Below, piece by piece: positions 9,120-16,854 of a DNA stretch of 64,000 nt; the first letter of the stretch is position 1; each line of letters opens with the position of its first letter. Source of the DNA: an uncultured Lachnospiraceae bacterium (GTDB lineage Bacteria; Bacillota; Clostridia; Lachnospirales; Lachnospiraceae); contig CACXUY010000020.1 of the NCBI GenBank assembly GCA_902770965.1, forward strand, positions 1-64,000, in the 5' to 3' direction. The notes under the pieces are model-generated. The model made no database searches. It was given only the letters and a program-made list of their open reading frames with translations, and was not told the DNA's origin. The translations under genes and the position numbers were made by a program.

Positions 9120-11511
9120 ACTGTTTTTTATTATAAGGCTTGAACATCTGTCTTTCGAAGCATTTTTGGCAGACTCCGTAGGGGTAGTACCACATAAGCT
9201 TTCTCCCGCAGCTGCGGCAGGTCTTCGGCTTCAGTTTCTGGCTCTCCAGAATACCCATGATGGATCTTGATATGGACATCTTGGAATCAAGTACGAAATC
9301 AATGTCTTTTTCATGGTCAAAGCGGTCCAGATAGTAGTAAGTAAGGTCATATATTCTGTATGACTCCTCCAGCTCCGGCAAATCATCGGCTGTGAGATCC
9401 CCTGACGGCACGCGTGGACAGGTTAACGCAAGGTCTATGTCCCTTCCGGAAAGCTCCGCCCTGAAAAACTGCAGCCACAGCAGCTGAAGCGAGTCAGATT
9501 TCTCGTCGAAAGGTATTGTAATAAAGCGGTATATGAGATATTTATCGTCTGTCTCGCGCTCAAGCAGCTCGCACAGGGCGATCTCTCTCTCCAGACCGGC
9601 TTTCTTGTAGCCCTCCTGCACAGGTATGTCGTCCCATCTTTTCAATATCTCCGAGAGCGGAGCATCGAGCCCTATAAGTGTCTCCGGGAAGCTCATGACA
9701 GCCTCTTCAAGGTCCGGAAGCTTTTCCTCAAGCTTCTTTGCTACATAGCGCCTGTGACCGAATGAATTGCAGAAACCGGCGTCATATATGCCGTATCTGC
9801 CGGCCCGGCCCGCGATCTGCTGTATCTCTCCTGCTTTAAGAGGCCTGCGTTCGAAGCCGTCATATTTCTCCGTCTCAAGAAATACCACCCTTCGGGCGGG
9901 GAGGTTGAGTCCCATGCCGATGGCATCCGTGGCGACCACTACGTCGGTCTCGCCATTCAGGAACTTCCTTGCCTCCTCATGCCTGACATTATAAGGAAGC
10001 GCGCCATAAACTACGCTGCATTTTATGCCCTTTGACTGAAGGTCGGAAGCGCAGGCATGGACATCCTTCTTTGAGAAGACGATAAGCGCGTCTTTTTCTT
10101 CTACTGAATCAGGAAACTCAAAATCAGTCTCCTCCATCAGCAGCGGCGTCTGCCTTTCGTGGCGCACGATATCTATCTCATCTCCGCAGTCCTCCACCAG
10201 GCGAGTTATCAGCTTCTGGGCATGCGAAGCGGCGCACACATGGACCTCCTTCGCCCTGACTCCCAATATCGCCGATGTCCATGATCCTCCCCTGAAGGGA
10301 TCCTCTATCATCTGCGCCTCATCGATCACGGCAACCTCATACTCGGCTGCGGGATCCATCATCTCGACAGTGGAGGCCTGATAGACCGCGCCTTCCACAT
10401 CGATTCTCTCCTCTCCGGTGACAAGGCGGCATGGATAGCCTGAGCTGTTCAGCTTCTCAAACTGTTCATAAGCGAGCAGGCGAAGCGGTCCTAAATAGAT
10501 ACCGCTTGAAGCAGCCTTCATCGCCTCTATCGCCCCATAGGTCTTGCCGGAATTGGTGGGACCTATATGCAGGATGAAGCGTCGTTTCATCTCCCGCGCG
10601 AAAGGATACAAGTCTATGTAATTATCCGGGATGGATTTGAGCATATTCTGCCTCAAAAACCGCTCCCTCTCCATGCGCAGACGGACTTCACGCATCTGCT
10701 TGGCATAACGCCTGTTCCTGAATACCAGCTTCTCTATCTCTTCTATCGTGAACCTGCGGTTGATATACCGCATGACCTCCGCCTCACCGCCGGAACGGTC
10801 TATCCTCACCTTAAGCTCCCGTTCAAGGAAGGTGCTGATGTCGGGATTCGCCAGCATTCGGAGAAGATACTCATCCTGCTCCACATATCTTTCATAAAGC
10901 AGGTCGCCCATGGACCGCGACTGCATGTAGTTCAGGGACATGACATAGCCCGGTTCAAGACCGTTCATGTACTGATCCAGATAAGCATCCCAGTTGTCGG
11001 CTGACAGCTTCTGCCTCTTGCGCCTCTTTTTTACATTACTGGTCTCATTGGCAAACAGCTCTCCGCTTCGAAAATGCTTCTCGATGTGTGGACAAAGCGA
11101 CTCGGCAATGCTCTTTGCGTTGTTGACGAACCAGTGCTTCGGTTCGTTGTCGCTGATATGGTCACGAACAGCTGCCTTCAGAAGCCTGCGCCTCAGCTTG
11201 CCGAGGCTTATCGTGTCATTGCGCGCTGCATGCCTGTCAACCTCTTCACCGCACAGAAGATAATCCTCCTTGATCTCAGGGCTTTCCATGGCTGCCTGTG
11301 GATTATTTAAGAGTATCTGATATGTCGAGTCCCTTGAGAGCAGTGAATCTCTGACGGAATTAAATTCAGACGATTCTTTATACTTCCGTATTTTCTCGAT
11401 GTTCTTGCCGGATGAAGGGTATTTCTTCCTAACCGCTTCTGTCTCAGCTATCTCGATCCGCTCCCGCAATGCCGCATTGATATAATTCGAGTATCGTAAG
11501 TCTGTGTTCAT
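9118..11511 (-). CDS. SUV3-like RNA helicase with C-terminal zinc ribbon
   Basis: A 797-aa superfamily 2 helicase. Motif I is GPTNSGKT near residue 320, motif II is DEAQ (VIDEAQMIEDPF), and the C-terminal RecA domain has VVATDAIGMGLNLPA and QQIAGRAGRYG. These are hallmarks of the Suv3 family, which unwinds RNA for the mitochondrial degradosome in eukaryotes. About 310 helical residues precede the helicase core. The C-terminus carries a Cys4 knuckle (CRSCG, then CQKCF) suited to zinc and nucleic-acid binding. A likely role in RNA turnover is inferred from the family. The start codon has only a weak ribosome site. It is a single-gene unit with its own promoter. Confidence 0.85.
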   Translation of the reverse strand: MNTDLRYSNYINAALRERIEIAETEAVRKKYPSSGKNIEKIRKYKESSEFNSVRDSLLSRDSTYQILLNNPQAAMESPEIKEDYLLCGEEVDRHAARNDTISLGKLRRRLLKAAVRDHISDNEPKHWFVNNAKSIAESLCPHIEKHFRSGELFANETSNVKKRRKRQKLSADNWDAYLDQYMNGLEPGYVMSLNYMQSRSMGDLLYERYVEQDEYLLRMLANPDISTFLERELKVRIDRSGGEAEVMRYINRRFTIEEIEKLVFRNRRYAKQMREVRLRMERERFLRQNMLKSIPDNYIDLYPFAREMKRRFILHIGPTNSGKTYGAIEAMKAASSGIYLGPLRLLAYEQFEKLNSSGYPCRLVTGEERIDVEGAVYQASTVEMMDPAAEYEVAVIDEAQMIEDPFRGGSWTSAILGVRAKEVHVCAASHAQKLITRLVEDCGDEIDIVRHERQTPLLMEETDFEFPDSVEEKDALIVFSKKDVHACASDLQSKGIKCSVVYGALPYNVRHEEARKFLNGETDVVVATDAIGMGLNLPARRVVFLETEKYDGFERRPLKAGEIQQIAGRAGRYGIYDAGFCNSFGHRRYVAKKLEEKLPDLEEAVMSFPETLIGLDAPLSEILKRWDDIPVQEGYKKAGLEREIALCELLERETDDKYLIYRFITIPFDEKSDSLQLLWLQFFRAELSGRDIDLALTCPRVPSGDLTADDLPELEESYRIYDLTYYYLDRFDHEKDIDFVLDSKMSISRSIMGILESQKLKPKTCRSCGRKLMWYYPYGVCQKCFERQMFKPYNKKQ

Positions 11512-11582
11512 ATACGCTCTATCTTTTTCCCCTGTCCATCTTTTCCGACTGCCTGTTTATCGCAGCTGTCCGCTATGCTTCT

Positions 11583-11610
11583 ATTATAATCGTCCACGTC
11601 CGTGTTGCAA
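11583..11610 (-). promoter_or_regulatory. Promoter of the SUV3-like helicase gene
   Basis: TTGCAA (11605-11610) and a perfect TATAAT (11583-11588) on the minus strand with a 16-nt spacer. The start site is expected near 11576, giving a leader of about 65 nt. Confidence 0.65.
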
Positions 11611-11616
11611 GTACTA

Positions 11617-12264
11617 TTATAGGCGTAATGCCTGTGTATGTGCGTAATGCCTACATATGTCCTTGAGGCAGCAGCTCTCGCACTTAGGTCTGCGCGCTAT
11701 GCATACGGCTCGCCCATGCAGAACAAACCGGTGGCAGAGATCGTTGCCTTCCTCAGGAGGTATGATCTTCCACAGCGCTCGCTCTACCTTTGCCGGATCT
11801 TTGATATTATCCACCAGTCCAATGAGATTGCTGAGCCTTATACAGTGGGTGTCCGTGACAATAGCAGGCTTTCCGAACACATCTCCCATCACAAGGTTTG
11901 CGCTCTTCCGACCCACGCCCGGCAATGAAAGCAGCTCCTCGAAGCTGTCCGGAACCTGACCTCCGTACTTCTCATGGAGCACCTTCATACATTTTGAGAT
12001 GTCCCTTGCCTTGCTGGGTCCCAGACCGCAAGGCCTGATGATAGCCTCTATGTCAGCGACCTTCGCCTCCGCCAGGCTCGCCACCGTGGGAAACCTTTCA
12101 TATAGCTTAGGTGTCACTATATCCACTCTCGCGTCAGTGCACTGAGCCGCAAGCCTTACGCTGACCAAAAGCTGCCAAGCCTTTTCATAGTCCAAGGTGC
12201 ATTTGGCTTCAGGGTATTCAGTTTTCAGTCGCCTTATGACCTCCAGAGCAAGATCCCGGCACAT
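11617..12264 (-). CDS. nth: Endonuclease III (DNA glycosylase/AP lyase)
   Basis: A 215-aa base-excision repair enzyme that removes oxidised pyrimidines and cleaves at abasic sites. The helix-hairpin-helix LPGVGRKSA carries the catalytic Lys, and VTDTHC carries the catalytic Asp. Four C-terminal cysteines (AVCIARRPKCESCCLKDIC region) fit the [4Fe-4S] cluster loop. Length is normal. The start is set by AGGAGGT 9 nt upstream. Confidence 0.95.
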   Translation of the reverse strand: MCRDLALEVIRRLKTEYPEAKCTLDYEKAWQLLVSVRLAAQCTDARVDIVTPKLYERFPTVASLAEAKVADIEAIIRPCGLGPSKARDISKCMKVLHEKYGGQVPDSFEELLSLPGVGRKSANLVMGDVFGKPAIVTDTHCIRLSNLIGLVDNIKDPAKVERALWKIIPPEEGNDLCHRFVLHGRAVCIARRPKCESCCLKDICRHYAHTQALRL

Positions 12265-12302
12265 CGGTTGATACCTCCTGTCTTATTATGTATCCATGTA
12301 CA

Positions 12303-12412
12303 CATCCTCAACACGCCTGTGCTGCCACAACGTATGATAGTTATGGCAGCATACAGGCGGTGTAGGTATGCATCCCTATATAGCCACCCGCTTTGGGGGG
12401 CAGACTTTCAAT
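12303..12412 (-). repeat. Repeat family A, copy 1
   Basis: Minus-orientation copy of the palindromic repeat also found at 14303-14421, 25031-25156 and 55469-55598. Shared landmarks are CATTGAAAGTC, AAGCGGGTGGC, TATATAGG, ATGCAT and the long GCTGCC hairpin ending in GGATG. It is more diverged than the other three copies. Confidence 0.7.
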
Positions 12413-12508
12413 GTATAATATGTAACTATCCGGCACGCCAGAACCGTGATACCACTCATCCCCCGCTGGGGAGCGGTCAGCTAAAACGGCGTATATAAGC
12501 TGTACCCG

Positions 12509-12558
12509 AACAGTGCGCGTCCCTCGTTGAAAGGGCGGCCAGAGGCGCTGAATAATTA
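12509..12558 (-). repeat. Fragment of repeat family B
   Basis: Read on the minus strand this matches the middle of family B (CAGCGCCTCTGGCCGCCC, then CAACGAGGGA). The rest of 12265-12834 holds repeat family A copy 1, an AT-rich tract (12559-12725) without a gene, and the promoter at 12726. Confidence 0.6.
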
Positions 12559-12725
12559 CTAAAATGTTATGAAAAAAACATGTCGGCTTTAGTTCTATTT
12601 GACGGTAATTTCATAACATTTAGTTAACAATATTTATATTATTATGTTCGTCTTTAATTATATTAAGCGTTATGCAAATATTGATTAATTTTTGTAATTA
12701 ATAAAGAAAAAGCTTTTTAAAGGTA

Positions 12726-12754
12726 TTGACATATTTGTAATATTTTGGTAAAAC
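12726..12754 (+). promoter_or_regulatory. Promoter of the DUF4214/3D-domain gene
   Basis: TTGACA at 12726-12731 and TAAAAC at 12749-12754 with a 17-nt spacer, in an AT-rich tract. Transcription from here would begin near 12761, downstream of an in-frame ATG at 12745, which supports the TTG start at 12835. Confidence 0.6.
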
Positions 12755-12793
12755 ATACGCGTAAGACGAAGAGAACAAAAGGAACTCCAAAAG

Positions 12794-12813
12794 AAAACTC
12801 CGAGAGGAGTTTT
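12794..12813 (+). promoter_or_regulatory. 5'-leader hairpin
   Basis: A perfect 8-bp stem (AAAACTCC/GGAGTTTT) with a GAGA tetraloop lies in the predicted leader, 8 nt before the AAGGAGG ribosome site of the gene starting at 12835. It may stabilise the message or influence initiation; inference from position. Confidence 0.45.
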
Positions 12814-12834
12814 AAGACGAACAAGGAGGGTACA

Positions 12835-14070
12835 TTGATTTCTAAAAAAATAGCTACGGTTGCTTTGACAGCCACATTGGCCTGTTCGCTGTGCGCACCA
12901 CTTGCCACTCCGATACAGGCAGCACAGAGTGAGGTCAGGGGAATACGGGCTGCCGCAGTGATGAGCCTGAACAGTATCTCCGATCCGGTCGAGGCATTCA
13001 TCACTGATCTCTACACGAACCTGCTGAACAGGAATCCTGACAGCAAAGGTTTGATCAGCTGGAAAACTTCACTAAAGAACGGACAGAATAACGCAGCATC
13101 CATAGTCGTCGGTTTCGTAAAAAGCCGTGAGTTCCAGAGCAGGTCCTTGTCCATGTCGGATTATATATCCGTCCTTTTCAAGGCGATTCTTGGAAGGAGA
13201 GCATCTGAAGGCGACATCGATGCGTGGAGAGAAGCCATCTACAATGGCGCATCCAGGATGAAGGTCCTGGAAGGCCTGCTGGGATCTCGTGAATTCAACA
13301 GCCTGTGCAGTAAGTACGGCATCCAGCCAGGGAGCTATAAGAGTACTGAATACACCGACGTCAACAGCAAGGTCTCGGGCTTCATCGCCCGTCTCTATCG
13401 GCAGTGCCTCGACAGAAAGTATGACGACGAAGGTCTTCTGACCTGGGTTAGAGCAATCGTCAACGGCGAGGCGACAGGCACAGACGCGGCGCGCGGTTTC
13501 ATGCTTGGTAATGAGATAAACAGCCGCGGACTTAGCAATTCACAATTCATTAATGTCTGCTTCAGGGCTCTTCTTAACAGGGCACCGGATGATGGCGGAC
13601 GAAGCGCATGGCTCAACAGCCTCAATAACGGCATGTCTCGCGCGGATGTGGTTGAAAGCTTTATATGGTGCGAAGAATTTGCGAACTACTGCAATTCATG
13701 CGGCGTCAAGCTTTCACCAAAGCCCGTCCCTCAAAAGGTCAGCAATACCAGGGACGATGATGATGATGACGATGATGGTTGGAGAAGCCTTGGCACATTC
13801 AAGATCACTGCATACTGCCCTTGCAGCAAGTGCAACGGCACTAGCTCCGGCATAACTTATTCAGGCACCCGGCTGACAGTCGGGAGAACCGTGGCAGTAA
13901 GCAAAAGTGTTATTCCCTTGGGAAGCGTCCTGAAAATTGAAGGAGTCAGCGGAACGAGGGTTGCAGAGGATACAGGCGTTTCCGGACGTACGATTGACCT
14001 TCTGGTCAGTTCTCACTCCGGCGCTTATGAGTGGGGCGTACGCTACAGAGAGGTCTGGATCAAAGACTAA
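12835..14070 (+). CDS. Secreted DUF4214 protein with C-terminal 3D cell-wall domain
   Basis: A 411-aa exported protein. The start is a TTG preceded by AAGGAGG, giving a clean signal peptide (KKIATVALTATLACSLCA, cut after IQAAQ). An in-frame ATG at 12745 lies upstream of the predicted transcription start and lacks a ribosome site. About four DUF4214-like units span residues 45-305 (LLNRNPDSKGLISW, ILGRRASEGDIDAW). A nine-residue Asp run sits at 308-316. Residues 318-411 form a 3D domain (ITAYCPCSKC, VIPLGSVL, AEDTG, IDLLV), known from MltA-type lytic transglycosylases and germination or resuscitation proteins. Wall remodelling is likely, with the DUF4214 units as a binding or spacing module. 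Confidence 0.85.
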   Translation: MISKKIATVALTATLACSLCAPLATPIQAAQSEVRGIRAAAVMSLNSISDPVEAFITDLYTNLLNRNPDSKGLISWKTSLKNGQNNAASIVVGFVKSREFQSRSLSMSDYISVLFKAILGRRASEGDIDAWREAIYNGASRMKVLEGLLGSREFNSLCSKYGIQPGSYKSTEYTDVNSKVSGFIARLYRQCLDRKYDDEGLLTWVRAIVNGEATGTDAARGFMLGNEINSRGLSNSQFINVCFRALLNRAPDDGGRSAWLNSLNNGMSRADVVESFIWCEEFANYCNSCGVKLSPKPVPQKVSNTRDDDDDDDDGWRSLGTFKITAYCPCSKCNGTSSGITYSGTRLTVGRTVAVSKSVIPLGSVLKIEGVSGTRVAEDTGVSGRTIDLLVSSHSGAYEWGVRYREVWIKD

Positions 14071-14146
14071 ATTTCACTTCTCTTTGGCAGCCATATGAGT
14101 GGCAGCACATGTAATTCATTTCACTATATCAAACTCCTATCACATG

Positions 14147-14175
14147 GGCCTCCCGCACAACCGGGAGGCCTTCTC
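14147..14175 (+). terminator. Terminator of the DUF4214/3D-domain gene
   Basis: A 9-bp GC-rich stem (GGCCTCCCG/CGGGAGGCC) with a short loop follows the gene by about 75 nt. The T-tract is interrupted (TTCTCT). Confidence 0.7.
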
Positions 14176-14183
14176 TATGCCCG

Positions 14184-14214
14184 GATCCATGTAAGGAATT
14201 ACCCAGGCTTTGTC
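14184..14214 (+). repeat. Repeat family C, copy 1
   Basis: GATCCAT, GGAATTA and CCAGGCT at matching spacing recur at 47002-47032. Both copies lie just after an intrinsic terminator. Confidence 0.4.
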
Positions 14215-14302
14215 AGGCGCGAACCGCACTTTGAGACATGTACTGCCATTTCATATGACTATATATAAGATGACGCATCTGTTCAGGATGTGTCTCTTGG
14301 TT

Positions 14303-14421
14303 TACATTGAAGGTCGGCTCCCCGCGAAGCGGGTGGCCATATAGGTATGCATTCATAGCACGCATGTATGCTGCAACGACTTCTACACGTCGTGGCAGCA
14401 CATGCGTGCTATGAATGTTTA
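14303..14421 (+). repeat. Repeat family A, copy 2
   Basis: This copy contains a small CCCGC-GAA-GCGGG hairpin, then GGTGGCCATATAGG and ATGCAT. A near-perfect palindrome of about 65 nt follows, with arms ATTCATAGCACGCATG and CATGCGTGCTATGAAT around GCTGC-ACGAC/GTCGT-GCAGC. It is fused directly to the family-B copy that follows. Confidence 0.8.
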
Positions 14422-14557
14422 CTGTTAAAATGCAGGATGAAGTGCTTGCACTTAGGACATTTTTAACGGTTATCCTGGGGCGGACAAGGCACGCAGCGCC
14501 TCTGACCGCCCCACAGTGAGGGATGAGCAGCACACTGAGTCCGGGGTGCTGAATAGT
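14422..14557 (+). repeat. Repeat family B, copy lacking its 5' outer arm
   Basis: It contains the CTGTTAAAATG/CATTTTTAACGG arm with an AGTGC-TT-GCACT tip, the GGGGCGG/CCGCCCC arm, and the 3' boundary GTCCGGGGTGCTGAATAGTTA. The 5' outer strand seen in other copies is absent; family A copy 2 lies there instead. The remainder of 14558-14681 has no recognisable feature. Confidence 0.75.
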
Positions 14558-14681
14558 TACGTTCATCTCGCCTGTTCGGCGATGCTATAATAATGATCTG
14601 AAATATATCTCCTGATGTAGACGTGTATCTTGTCTGATCTCGACTATAATAATACGACTCTGCCCACGATGGATGTGCTTC

Positions 14682-15320
14682 TTAATCGATTATAGCATTA
14701 ACTGCGGATTTTAAAACACTATCTTTGCAATTTTTCTCAAATTCCTTGCGGAAAGTCTCGCCTGCGAGGGCTCCTCTCACGAGTTCACGGTCAAGCTCAG
14801 GCAGAATGTCCGCAAGCGGACGGTAGGTGACCTTCTTGACGTCGTCGAGGATGGCCTTATTGCGCTTCTCAGGCACAGCACGTTCCCTGGGATATCCCTG
14901 GCCGCTCTCCTCACAGAAAAGCTTCTCGAAGATATACTCCAGATTCAGGTCTCCGCCCCATCCAAAGCCTAAAGCAAACGGTATCGAGATCGCGTTTCCG
15001 TCGTTGATCTGGGCAAAGGTATATGCGTCAAGCGGAGTCTCCACATGGCCGCAGATAACCCCCGGGAACGAATTGAGCGCCAGCATGGCTCCTTCTCCAG
15101 TGCCGCAGCCGGTGATAACATAATCAACAACGCCGCCGTTCAGGATGACAGCTGCAAGAATACCGTTCTGGACATATGTCAGCTGATCCGCGTCGTCGGC
15201 CGAATACATGCCAAAATTCACGACCTCATGACCCATAGGTTCCACAACCTTCTTAAGGGCATTAACAATAATGCTATTCTTCGCCGCCTGGCTGTTCTCA
15301 TTGATCAAAGCTATTCTCAT
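14682..15320 (-). CDS. RpiB/LacA/LacB-family sugar-phosphate isomerase
   Basis: A 212-aa protein. The start MRIALINENSQAAK at 15320 is preceded by AGGAGAC; the frame extends upstream without a ribosome site. The RpiB signature is clear: an N-terminal Rossmann-like strand and GCGTGEGAMLALN, where the Cys is the catalytic base position in RpiB. The family interconverts aldose and ketose phosphates such as ribose or galactose 6-phosphate. A C-terminal extension of about 65 residues exceeds classical RpiB (about 150 aa). The substrate cannot be assigned. A family-B repeat lies in its 5' region. Confidence 0.8.
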   Translation of the reverse strand: MRIALINENSQAAKNSIIVNALKKVVEPMGHEVVNFGMYSADDADQLTYVQNGILAAVILNGGVVDYVITGCGTGEGAMLALNSFPGVICGHVETPLDAYTFAQINDGNAISIPFALGFGWGGDLNLEYIFEKLFCEESGQGYPRERAVPEKRNKAILDDVKKVTYRPLADILPELDRELVRGALAGETFRKEFEKNCKDSVLKSAVNAIID

Positions 15321-15344
15321 TGTCTTGTCTCCTATTGAAATGAT

Positions 15345-15487
15345 GCACCACAAGATAGCTGTTAGAATACAGGACGAAGTGCCAGCACTTCGGACGTATA
15401 ATAACAGTTATCCTGGGGCGGACAAGGAACGCAGCACCTCTGGCCGCCCCACAACGAGGGATGCGCAGCATCCCAAGTCTGTGGTGC
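15345..15487 (+). repeat. Repeat family B, full copy
   Basis: An outer 8-bp stem GCACCACA/TGTGGTGC (15345-15352 with 15480-15487) encloses three arms. Arm 1 is GATAGCTGTTAGAATAC with GTATAATAACAGTTATC, tipped by GAAGTGC-CA-GCACTTC (15354-15412). Arm 2 is GGGGCGG/CCGCCCC (15415-15450). Arm 3 is GGGATGC-GCA-GCATCCC (15458-15474). It lies 25 nt upstream of the RpiB-like start codon. Its outer stem covaries with the copy at 42251-42398. Confidence 0.85.
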
Positions 15488-15521
15488 TTAATAATCACAA
15501 TGATATAAACGTAATTGTTAT

Positions 15522-15914
15522 TCAATCAAGCACGTAGTAAGTGAAGGTTCCTTCCGCGAACACCTCGCCTGTGTCACCGATGACCTTGACCCTCAATACT
15601 ATAACGCTGCCGCCCTCCCGGATCATCTCAGCCCTTCCGACAAGCTCACGCGTGGCATTGTTTGTCAGAAAATGAAAATCGCTGTCGAGAGTCGTGACGT
15701 TGTTTGCGTAAAGCCTGGCATTCGAACCGCCCGCGGTGTCCGCCATGGTATATATGAAGCCGCCGTGCACATGCCCGCTGCCATTGAGATGTCCGGGCAG
15801 GAGCGTTGCCTTTGCTATCAGCCCTTTCCCTGAAGGATCCCTCTCAACATGTATTCCGCAGGTCTGTGCGAAACGGTTATTGTCATATCTTTTAATAATA
15901 TCCTCGTGCGTCAT
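15522..15914 (-). CDS. PaaI-type hotdog thioesterase
   Basis: A 130-aa protein with the hotdog-fold signature HVHGGFIYTMADTAGG, typical of PaaI/YdiI acyl-CoA thioesterases that hydrolyse acyl- or aryl-CoA. The start MTHEDIIKRYDNN at 15914 is preceded by AGGAGAC; upstream in-frame codons lack a ribosome site. Length is typical. It lies 113 nt after the spermidine-synthase-like gene on the same strand. Substrate unknown. Confidence 0.88.
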   Translation of the reverse strand: MTHEDIIKRYDNNRFAQTCGIHVERDPSGKGLIAKATLLPGHLNGSGHVHGGFIYTMADTAGGSNARLYANNVTTLDSDFHFLTNNATRELVGRAEMIREGGSVIVLRVKVIGDTGEVFAEGTFTYYVLD

Positions 15915-16027
15915 TTGCCTGTCTCCTGTAAAACCAGGACCGGATACAGTCTTCCTGTACAAGCCCGCCGCCAGCGGCAAGCTTAATCCGGCCTCTCGCC
16001 GGCGTACAGCTGATATCATCTTCTGTA

Positions 16028-16741
16028 TCAGCCCGGCTTAGTGCACAGTTCACCGTCGGAGGCTAATATCAGGCAGTTCTGTTTGCCGTAATAATCATCC
16101 TCCTCCTGACATGGTATGAACATAGTCCATTTGAAAAAACGCTGCAGCATCGAACGAAGCTTCTTGCCCCGCATCGCGAAGGGTCCTTTCTGCGCAGTTA
16201 TTACATTCAAGACATAGATGCCGGTCGGTGACATCCTTTTCTTCACGAGTCTGCAGTGCCCGCTGCCGGCTATCGATTTGTCCCATCTGGAGCCTATATA
16301 AGCATCATTCAGTATGATGTCATAGGTTTTTTCATTCTCCGAGAGATATGAATCCCCGTCCATAATGTACAATCCGATTTTTGATTCTATATTATGATCA
16401 AGATAAAAAAATCTTCTTGATATGTCTATCATCTCCGGGCAAAGTTCGACAACGTCAAGCCGCTTGTCCGGATATGCACTGACAAAATGCTTTGGATACG
16501 ACATGGCGCCTCCGCCTATGAGAAGGATATCGGACGAGTCAGGACGCATGAGCATGGCATCGTCAAAATACTTCATGTATTCAAATATCAGGTCATTTCG
16601 CTCGTCCGGCTCATTGAACGTGGCTGACTGCATTGCTCCGTCCACATAAAGGAGCCGCGTCATCCTGCCATGGAACATCGAATCGGCCACGATGATCTCA
16701 CCGTATCCGGAAATATAGGTCTGATACACAAAGCTGTCCAC
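16028..16741 (-). CDS. Spermidine synthase-like SAM-binding protein
   Basis: A 237-aa protein starting at GTG (16741) five bases after GGAGG. A beta-strand start leads to the SAM-binding loop ILLIGGGAMSYPKHF, then an acidic strand end (DVVELCPEM) and DIILNDAY, the order found in spermidine synthases and related Rossmann methyltransferases. Canonical polyamine-synthase residues are not clearly complete, so polyamine synthesis is only one possibility. No polyamine genes are nearby. Confidence 0.75.
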   Translation of the reverse strand: MDSFVYQTYISGYGEIIVADSMFHGRMTRLLYVDGAMQSATFNEPDERNDLIFEYMKYFDDAMLMRPDSSDILLIGGGAMSYPKHFVSAYPDKRLDVVELCPEMIDISRRFFYLDHNIESKIGLYIMDGDSYLSENEKTYDIILNDAYIGSRWDKSIAGSGHCRLVKKRMSPTGIYVLNVITAQKGPFAMRGKKLRSMLQRFFKWTMFIPCQEEDDYYGKQNCLILASDGELCTKPG

Positions 16742-16802
16742 GGCTGCCTCCGGTCATGAGCATTTGATAACTACAGTCTGTCCAAGCCTTCCTGCCAGTC
16801 AG

Positions 16803-16834
16803 CAGGCAGGCTTGACGACTGCCAAGCCTGCCTG
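16803..16834 (-). terminator. 12-bp perfect inverted repeat after the GGGtGRT gene
   Basis: CAGGCAGGCTTG pairs perfectly with CAAGCCTGCCTG around an 8-nt loop, just downstream of the minus-strand gene ending at 16855. It has no U-tract, so it may be a 3' stabilising hairpin rather than an efficient terminator. Confidence 0.45.
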
Positions 16835-16854
16835 TGATGAGTTAAAGAGATATA

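Noticed and set aside
12745..12834. ATG-initiated N-terminal extension of the 3D-domain protein
   Set aside because: It precedes the predicted transcription start, lacks a ribosome site, and would bury the signal peptide.
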